Below, piece by piece: positions 56,808 through 64,000 of a stretch of DNA of 64,000 nt. Source of the stretch: Luzula sylvatica. Its lineage: Eukaryota; Streptophyta; Magnoliopsida; Poales; Juncaceae. Within the stretch, counting starts at the first letter, position 1. The number at the start of each line of letters is the position of its first letter. A program made the position numbers and the translations under genes. Location of the stretch: contig OX326957.1 of assembly GCA_946800325.1 (NCBI GenBank), forward strand, positions 17,916,591 through 17,980,590, in the 5' to 3' direction. The notes under the pieces were generated by a model. The model was not told the origin of the DNA. It saw only the letters and a list, made by a program, of their open reading frames with translations, and did no database searches.

Positions 56808-56810
56808 TCG

Positions 56811-59690
56811 AAAGAAATGTATGTCTAAGGGTATTTCGGGAAAATGTTTTCCAAAATGGAAAGTTCGGACAAGGAGTTGTCCAAACTAATGACTCAAAGA
56901 ATGGTGAAATCCGAGGAGGATTAAACCAAGAGGTTGATTGCTTCTTTTGGCATTGCCGTCTTGGCCATATAAACGAGATTCGCGTATCTAGATTCCATAT
57001 GATGGATTGCTAGAATCATTCGAATTAGATTCGATTGATTAATGCGATAATTATTTATTAGGCAAGACGACAAAGGGCATCATTCTCCAATGGTTGGAGA
57101 AAGATCCAACGAATTATTGGAACTTACATTCACATGTAGATGATCCGATAAGTTCCGAGGCAAGAGGAGGCTATCAGTATTTTGTTATGTTTATGGACGG
57201 TTAAAGTAGATATGGAAATATCTATTTAATGCGTGCCGAAACGGAGACTTTTGAAAGATTCAAAGAGTTTCAAAAACGAAATACGAAATCAACTAAGCAA
57301 GAAAATCAAAGCTTTTCGATAGGATCGAGAAGGCGAGTATTTGAGCTAAACCTTTCGATAGGATCGAAGAGGCGATATTTGAGTTATGAATATTGATGAT
57401 CATTTATGATTGTGGAATCGTTTCACGATTGCCTTTATTCGGAACATTGAGATGTGTCCGAAAAGAGGAAATGAACGCATGTTGGACATGGTTCGATAAA
57501 TGATAAGTCAATAGGATCTCCCAAAAATATTTTGGGGATACGCCCTTGAGACAGCGGCACTAATGAATGGTTGCATATAAGATATGAACCATAAACCTTC
57601 TAATCAGTACAAAAGACGCCATATGAGATATGGATCAGAATGGTTCCAAAGTTGTCATTTGTACATATTTGAGGATGTGGGTATATTTCGAAATTTGTTT
57701 CAGTTAAACTCAATCCCAAATCTGGAAATTGTTCGTTTATCCTTAAGGAAACTAAAGGGTATTAGTTCTAACGTCCCGACGAAAATGAGATTTTTGTGGC
57801 TCGAAGAGATCCCTTCTTGGAGGAGGACTAGATGCGCACAAGTTTGGAACTTGGTGCCATTTATCTCTATGCGGGCTAGTGGGAGTAGAATAAATCTCGA
57901 AATAGTTCGAGATTTGAAAATGAACATTGTACCGATGAAAGTTGACATGGCTTCATCAAGAGTTGATGAACGCAAGTCGAACACACAAAGGAATGTTTCG
58001 TAGATCAAGTAGGCTATATCACAAGCCGGTAAATACGGATTTATCGAGGCTAATAATGATAGATCGAAATCATATGATGATTCGATATCCTACAAGGATG
58101 CTATGAAAAGTTGATTCCACATGACATGGTGTCATGAAATCTGAGATTCGATCCATGTAAATTATCAAGTTCAGAACTTGATTTCAATACTTTCTGGGTT
58201 AGACCCGTGAAATGTGAGTGGGTTTTTCAAGATGAAGAACCGACATGGATAGGAATACGCATATATGTAAAGCGAGGCTTTTTGCGAAGAGTTTCATGCA
58301 ATTCATAGTCGGACTATGAAGAAACATTTTCGCATGTTGCCATGCTTTCACATTCTCGAAATTCTGCTTGCCATGGTCGCATATTATGACTATGTGATGT
58401 GGCAAGATGGATGTCAAAACCGAATTTCTTAACAGAAATTTTATTAAAGGATGTGTACTTGACACAACCTTACGGTTTTGTCGATTCATAAGAATTGGAA
58501 TAGGATATGCATGCTTTAACGATCCATATGATGGATTAAAGAATGCTTCTCGGAATTGGAATATTCGTTTTGACAAAGTTATAAACAGTTATAACATTGT
58601 CGGAATGAATGAAAACTTTGTGTACACATGAAGGTTAGTGGGAGCTGCGTTATATTTCTTGTAACGACAAAGGATTTAGACGAGACCGCTTATGAATAAG
58701 CGTGAAGATCTATATGATAGATCTAAGAAGTTCCTCGTTCTATGTTATGGCACATATATCGACATATTGTTGAAAATGATTTTCAACATATAACTCCTTG
58801 GAGGAGTTAAATCAAAATGTCGAATGACAGAAATTTTCAAAGGCTCGATGTGAGACATCAAGCAGCGCGAAAAGTAATAATATGATGCCTTACATTTGAT
58901 GTTAGGATCTATTATATCTGTCATGATATATATGTGGCTATACGACGTACACATAAGTCGTCTAATTTACCGTCAATAAATTCATGGGAATCACATGAGT
59001 TTGAATGTAATTCTATTACATAAGACTAACTCTTGTGAATGTATAATGGTTATACATTTATATACATAATGGTTATGTATATTTAAACCCATGGGAATCT
59101 GTATTTATAGCGGTGAATGTTATCCTTGAATACTTTGCGAAAGAATTCAGGATTTTTATCTATAATGGTGTGGAGGACGTGTTGGTTATAAAGAGTTATA
59201 ACAACAACAGTTTCCAAAGATTAAGCACGTCCAAATATGTAGCACGACTTTCGATCACAAAGTGTGTACATGTTTTGCTTAAATGAAAACACGGTAATGT
59301 GGAAAGGTTCCACAAGACCAATAGATTATGATTCTATTTACGGTGGCGAGTATATTGCGGTTATTAATCGCAAAAGGAAGTGGTATGGATCAAGGATACA
59401 TGACCAAACTCTAGTAGTCACGAGATCGGATTTATGGTTGTTTATTGCGTGAGACGCAATAGTACAAGCCAAAAATGCCGAGGTCACAACCACTTCTAGC
59501 CAATACTCAGAAAATTTCATTTGGTCCATGAAATTTTGTAAAAAGATGTGATCGTAGGTATTGGAAATGTTCCAATCCTGATGATGATTAACACTAGCGG
59601 GAACGTGCAGACCCGTTTACAAAACCGCTCTCTCTAGTCGCGCGTGACTGTCATGCGATGACTATGGGTATGGAGATACCTAGAGGAGGA
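56811..59690 (+). pseudogene. Decayed pol of Copia element B
   Basis: Recognisable in order, with many stops and frameshifts. Pre-integrase zinc-binding region near 56948 (FWHCRLGHINEIRVSRFH). Integrase core about 57160-57300 (GGYQYFVMFMDG, SRYGNIYLMRAETETFERF). RT at 58407-58631 (MDVKTEFLNRNFIKGCVL, GLKNASRNWNIRFDKV) followed by KVSGSCVIFLV. RNase H at 59264-59452 (NENTVMWKGSTRPIDYDSIYGGEYIA). The C-terminal ADPFTKPLSLVARDCHAMTMG lies near 59600. The YVDD box region after 58640 is missing or unreadable. It cannot make a functional polyprotein. Confidence 0.9.
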
Positions 59691-60871
59691 AGAAGAGAGT
59701 AGAGTGTAGTTATCTAATACGATAGTCCTCGCAGGTTATGGGTATGGAGATACCCATAGGTAAACGTTGTATCACCCAAATACTTAGTCCATATGAATGC
59801 ATTCCTTTTAAAAATTTTGTTTACTTAATTTAAATATGCATTCACCTTATATGAAAACAGTGTGCGGGTTGTGTAATATGATTGTTACATGAACCTTGAT
59901 TTGAACTTGTGTGGACGTCGACATGGTTGAGGACCATGTGCAGCGAAACCATCACACTTAAAGTGTCATTTCTAAACATCCCTAGTCGCGGATCAGCTTG
60001 CTTAAGAGAGAAGCATTTCTATTATTGGATAGACTGAACGCGTACACTAGTACGTTTGCCGAGGAGATGATTATGTTTTGCTAATCATGGGACAAGGTGC
60101 TTGTCGAATCGGGAACGTAGATATATGTTAGGTTACATATATTGGATATGACCAAAGCCGCGAGTCCATGACATGGTTTAGTCATTATAGATGGACTTGT
60201 GACGGATGGGGTTTTAGATTCTTCATACTTGAGGGGATCACTGATTGCGTTACATGCGTAACACAATGCTTTGATATGATCTTACGCTCACCATAACAGG
60301 GAGTTAAAAGGGTCATCATTGGGTATTGTCCGAAACACGGAATTCAATGTGAGTCTCCAAGATAGGAATTGTTTATTCCGAAAGGAAGAGATATCTCTTA
60401 GGCGCCGCTCGATGAGTCGATTAACGAAATCTCTGGCCAGAGTCAATGATATTAATGGTTAATATCGATTGAAATTTGTTAAATCAACTCGGAATCGGGG
60501 AATAAGTATAGTTAATCAAATTATAAGGATGACTATTACCATGCCTTTTGATTAACGGATATCGCAAACAAGAGAACTAGTAACCACTATTCGAGATAGG
60601 CACAATGATCACAATCATTTTTCGTTTTAACATGGGTAGCCATGATGGAGTGACTAGATCCCGCTCATGGGCTTGTAGTGCCATGGAAACGGCCTACTGC
60701 CATCGTTAAACGAACCTACACGGTCACACAACGAGTCGTACTATGTCGGGCTTGATTGCAAGTTTTTGCACATTGGATGTGCATGGCTTTATCGTATTTG
60801 ATACGCGGGCCAGATTCTCTGATATAGTGTATATGTGATATACATGAGTACCTTTTAGGTAAATCTGAAAC
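59691..60871 (+). other. 3' untranslated internal region of element B
   Basis: About 1.2 kb between the end of pol and the polypurine tract. No ORF with family resemblance. A GGGTATGGAGATACC(T/C)A repeat occurs at 59666 and 59740. Confidence 0.6.
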
Positions 60872-60883
60872 TGAGTGGGAGAC
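60872..60883 (+). other. Polypurine tract of element B
   Basis: GAGTGGGAGAC immediately before the TGAAGG start of the 3' LTR, the normal plus-strand primer position. Confidence 0.85.
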
Positions 60884-61345
60884 TGAAGGAAATACAGTTT
60901 TGGATCATCGCTAAAATGGTACGTAGGACAAACGAACGTACGCGTTCGTGGGCATACGAAACAGATTAGTAACACTCGTATAACTTTCAGTAGGAAACTC
61001 CGATTTGAATGGTTCAAATTGGGTTAGTTAGATAATGCGATTATCTAGAATTTTCATGTTGTAATATATTTCATTTGAGCGAACTATCAGTATCGTTCTA
61101 ATGAAATACCGAAAGGGTGCGACAGTTTGACATACAGTCAGTAAAACGGCCGTAACGTTCGTGTCCGAACTCCAATTGGGCTGGGCCAAATTGGGTTGGA
61201 AAGATAATTAGATTATCTACAACTTTCGTAAATGTTCAAAGTCGGTTGGAACGATTTAATATTTTCGTTCTGACAGATTACTGAAAGGGTGTATGCAGTT
61301 TTCTGTTCGAAAAGGTGTATGCAGTTTTCTGTTCGAAAAATGGTG
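60884..61345 (+). mobile_element. 3' LTR of Copia element B, truncated
   Basis: It matches the first about 425 bp of the 5' LTR (about 97% identity), then ends after a duplicated GTATGCAGTTTTCTGTTCGAAAA string (about 61299-61341). The remaining about 640 bp, including U5, are missing and no target duplication is present on this side. A deletion or rearrangement removed the end, probably together with the rest of the Sirevirus-like host element. Confidence 0.88.
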
Positions 61346-61568
61346 AGCAAACACAAGAATCCTCTCCTCCATGTTGTATACGTAAAATAATAAAAAAAAA
61401 AAAATTACACACAAACATATGTATTAAAAATAAAAACTTTTAATAAGATTTTACTGAAAGAAAAAATTATAGTTAGAAATAATTTTAAAAATAAGATTTT
61501 AATTAAAAAATATATATCTAATAATAAGAATAAGATTCAAAATAAGTATTATTAGTAATAATAATTAT

Positions 61569-61608
<40 letters not shown>

Positions 61609-61789
61609 GTAGTAGTAGTAGTAGTATACAAAGAATAAGATTTTATATATAATCCAATAAAATTCATGTTCTATTATATTTCAATATTTTTTAACGTCAA
61701 ACAATAAATTTTATTTTTAATTTTAGAATTTTAATACATTAGGAAAGAAACACATGTCATTCAAAACCTCATTCTCATCTCACTTTCTT
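61346..61789. repeat. AT-rich DNA with (AAT)n/(AGT)n microsatellite at 61563-61627
   Basis: A (TAA)n tract of about 13 units runs into CAGTAGTAGTAGTAGTAGTA. No gene. Confidence 0.75.
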
Positions 61790-61869
61790 GTCACTATTCT
61801 TCTTAATCCTTCCAAATTCTTTGCATCAAACGGCTCCATAAGTACTATCCGAATTTTAAGAGGCCATAT

Positions 61870-61883
61870 ACAGTACCCCTCAT

Positions 61884-61940
<57 letters not shown>

Positions 61941-62195
61941 CACCCTTTATTCCCTAATTAATGGTTAATTATCCGATTAATTAACAAAAATACACTTCAT
62001 TAAGAATTAATTAATATATAATTAAAATACATATACACTAACACTTCTTAATTAATATCAATTAACCGTTAATCGGATGTATTTTTATTAATTATCATGC
62101 TAATTAATCATCAATTAATGATTAATTGATGATTAATTGATGATACAGAGGATGTGATGGGAAAATGAGGAGGTATGGTATAATTATCCGAATTT
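61870..62195. mobile_element. MITE with a 54-bp poly(C) tract in its left terminal repeat
   Basis: Left arm AGTACCCCTCATTCCCC..., right arm GGGAAAATGAGGAGGTATGGT; inner inverted AT-rich arms contain TTAATTAACAAAAATACA and its inverse. It belongs to the family seen at 36974-37226. The normal run of about six C in the terminal repeat has become 54 consecutive C (61885-61938). Confidence 0.65.
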
Positions 62196-62610
62196 TAATA
62201 CTCTCACAAAAAAATGTGACATTTCACCTACACCTACATGGACAAACAAAGTATAGTACAATGATCCAAGAAATTTGTGGTATTTAATGGTGACGTCTCC
62301 CCGTATTCCAAAAAAGTAAGGCTCATTGGACATCACAATAAGGATCACCCCACCATAATTCATAAAAGAGAAAATATACAATTCCCCGAGTCTCATCTCA
62401 CCATTCTTTCTTGATGAGATGGACTCGGGAAAACTAATTAAATTGATTAACATGTAATTATTGGTTAATTGACACGTTTTAATTGATATGTTAATTCAGT
62501 TAGTCAATAATCCGTTAATTTATTTAATTAAAAATATTAATCAATCCAATTAAATATTCATTGTCCACGTCATCATGCGAGTTTTGGTGAATTTTGGGGG
62601 CACCATATGT
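62196..62610 (+). other. Orphan third copy of the terpene synthase upstream flank
   Basis: It resembles 37230-37760 and 16690-17300 plus 20180-20340: AAAGTATAGTACAAT, TTCTTGATGA(A/G)(A/G)TG, TTAATTGACACGTTT(T)AATT, TTAATTCA, TCAATCCAATTAAATATTC and GAGTTTTGGTGA. Similarity stops after GAGTTTTGG, about 150 bp short of where the TATA box would be, and no TPS exon follows. It is therefore either a remnant of a third copy or a shared repeat used by all three sites. Confidence 0.5.
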
Positions 62611-62889
62611 AACCCCGCAAAAGAAAAATAAAAAAATCATCAGGAAGAACATATACTATAACACGATAATAGTTTATTTCTTAAAATAAACATGATAACA
62701 TAACATTTTTATATGTCAATATTATATTTTCAACGAAATAAATATTTCAAATATGTTCGAATTAAAATATCATGTTAAACAATGATATATTTGTTCTATT
62801 TAATTATTTGCTTGTACATATAAATTATTGTTTAATTTTTGAATTGCAATTTTATCTTTTAATTATATTTTGTTCATATACATTAGAAT

Positions 62890-63130
62890 TTTTTTAATTG
62901 AGTGTGAGACACAAAAAATTATATGTTGTGAAAGGTTGTGGGTTCAAATATCATTGACACAAATGGATGGAGAACTACCGAGTCTTCTCCATTTAGTCAT
63001 TTTTGCCAATGAATTCATAGTCCAGTTGGTTGAGTGTGAGACACAATAAATAAGAGCTGTGAGAGGTTGTGAGTTCAATCCTCATTGACATCAATGAATT
63101 GAGGATATATGAGTCTTCCTCATTTATTAT
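62890..63130 (+). mobile_element. Two adjacent SINE-like elements
   Basis: Both have box A-like (T)TGAGTGTGAGACACAA and box B-like GGTTGTG(G/A)GTTCAA, at about 62900-62955 and 63020-63080. Each is followed by CATTGACA, an A(A/T)TGGATGGAG or TGAATTGAGG stretch, and GAGTCTTC(T/C). The minus-strand SINEs at 27463 and 30133 have the same boxes. Ends are not precise. Confidence 0.6.
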
Positions 63131-63439
63131 CAAAAAATATATACATTAAAAATATTCGACAAATAGATGTGAAGTGTACTTGGGAAGTATCTGTTATTAT
63201 TTCATAATAAAGTTGCCCAATATGCCGCGAGAACTATTCGACACTATAATATCTTGCCTCATCATTTTCTAATGATCTTACGTGGTAAATTGAGAGATGA
63301 TTAGTTGTGGATGGCAGTAAAGTTGAGGTTGTTCTGAATACAAACATGATAAATTATTAGACATGTTATTGAAACAAATTCAAGGTTGAATTTTTAAGGA
63401 TTACAATTTTTGTGCGGGTTTTTAATTTTTTAATTTTCT
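63131..63439. other. No recognisable feature
   Basis: AT-rich spacer without an ORF or repeat that I can name. Confidence 0.45.
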
Positions 63440-63572
63440 ATGTGTAGGTCGACTACGAGATATGGCCGCGATGGGAGAGTGAGGATGGTATCGGTGACCG
63501 TGAAGAGCAGCTCGAGATGGCCAATATAGAATCTGGTACAATGTCTCCCAGTTTGAAACGGTGTGACGTAAT
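63440..63572 (+). repeat. Fragment similar to the 7.6-8.0 kb repeat
   Basis: CTGGTACAATGTCTCCCAG and GAAACGGTGT(G/T)ACG match TTGGTATGATGTCTTCCAG and GAAACGGTGTTACGG at 7828-7866. It is cut by the LTR at 63573. Confidence 0.6.
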
Positions 63573-64000
63573 TGAAAGAAATACAGTTTTTGATTAACGG
63601 TAAAAATGTACATTAAGGACAAACGAAGGTACGCGTTCAATGGAATGGATATGGCATAATAAGATTGTGCAAATATCAATTCCAGGGCCAGTTATGTTAT
63701 AACGAACATTAAAGTCCGTTGTAATGAACATGTACATACATAGTTAATAAGATTTGTTATTAATGCAGTAAAATTTCAGAGAATGTTCCGTTGTAGTGGA
63801 AGCTGGGCACCGTTGCAACGGAAGGACTCGAGTTTATTTAGTACATGATTACTAAATGATTTGTTACAACGGAGATTTAGCTGTGCTGTAACGAAAGTCC
63901 TCTAAATTGTTTAGTACAGTATTACTAAACAGCCCGTTACAACGCAGGATATGTTTTGTTGTAACGGAAGTGTCTCTGAAAATATGTTGAAGTATATTAT
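63573..64000 (+). mobile_element. Start of another Copia LTR (element D), continuing past the window
   Basis: It begins TGAAAGAAATACAG and keeps the family's GATTAACGGTAAAAATG, AAGGACAAACGAAGGTACGCG block (compare 50980). From 63690 on it contains palindromes CCGTTGTAATG, CCGTTGCAACGGA, CCGTTACAACG and TTGTAACGGA, equivalent in position to the arrays of element A. The rest lies outside the window. Confidence 0.8.

Overview
The window is nuclear DNA of a flowering plant, most likely a eudicot. It is AT-rich, has intron-containing genes, and is packed with nested plant transposable elements: Copia LTR elements (one Sirevirus-like), Helitrons, CACTA and hAT elements, MITEs and tRNA-derived SINEs. 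The species cannot be named from the sequence. Only three open coding units look intact: two tandem terpene synthase genes on the + strand, and one envelope-like ORF of a broken Sirevirus-type retrotransposon.

Layout. 1-11.7 kb is a nest of Copia LTRs: an LTR end cutting a gag fragment, a degenerate minus-strand Copia element with solo LTRs (one inside its 3' LTR), and a 1.5-kb solo LTR with a perfect target duplication. About 11.87-25.17 kb and 25.89-42.99 kb are two diverged copies of a tandem segmental duplication, each carrying one terpene synthase gene (20544-23050 and 38679-41166). Both genes read through as seven-exon class-I synthases of 552 and 553 residues, with RRx8W, DDxxD and NSE/DTE motifs, and are about 88% identical. 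The copies have since diverged by transposon insertion. A 2.85-kb Helitron carrying pieces of host genes landed upstream of the first gene. A 718-bp hAT-type element landed about 50 bp upstream of the second gene's TATA box. The left arm of copy 2 was expanded into a higher-order repeat (two blocks of three units).

43.4-61.3 kb is a second retrotransposon nest: a broken Copia element; the 3' part of a minus-strand Sirevirus-like element (LTR, polypurine tracts, 476-aa envelope-like ORF); and a large + strand Copia element with about 97% similar LTRs, a thoroughly broken polyprotein, and a clean 2.47-kb CACTA transposon inside it. 61.8-62.6 kb looks like a third, orphan copy of the terpene synthase upstream flank with no gene behind it. 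The window ends inside another LTR.

The terpene synthases are inferred to ionise a prenyl diphosphate with Mg2+ and make mono- or sesquiterpenes. Both models start only about 20 residues before RRx8W, so no normal plastid transit peptide is visible. Promoter differences (G-box, hAT and Helitron insertions) and active-site changes suggest the two copies have diverged in expression and possibly product. A recurring theme is arrays of short palindromes of the form CCGT-N4/5-ACGG in several different LTR families, each with its own core.
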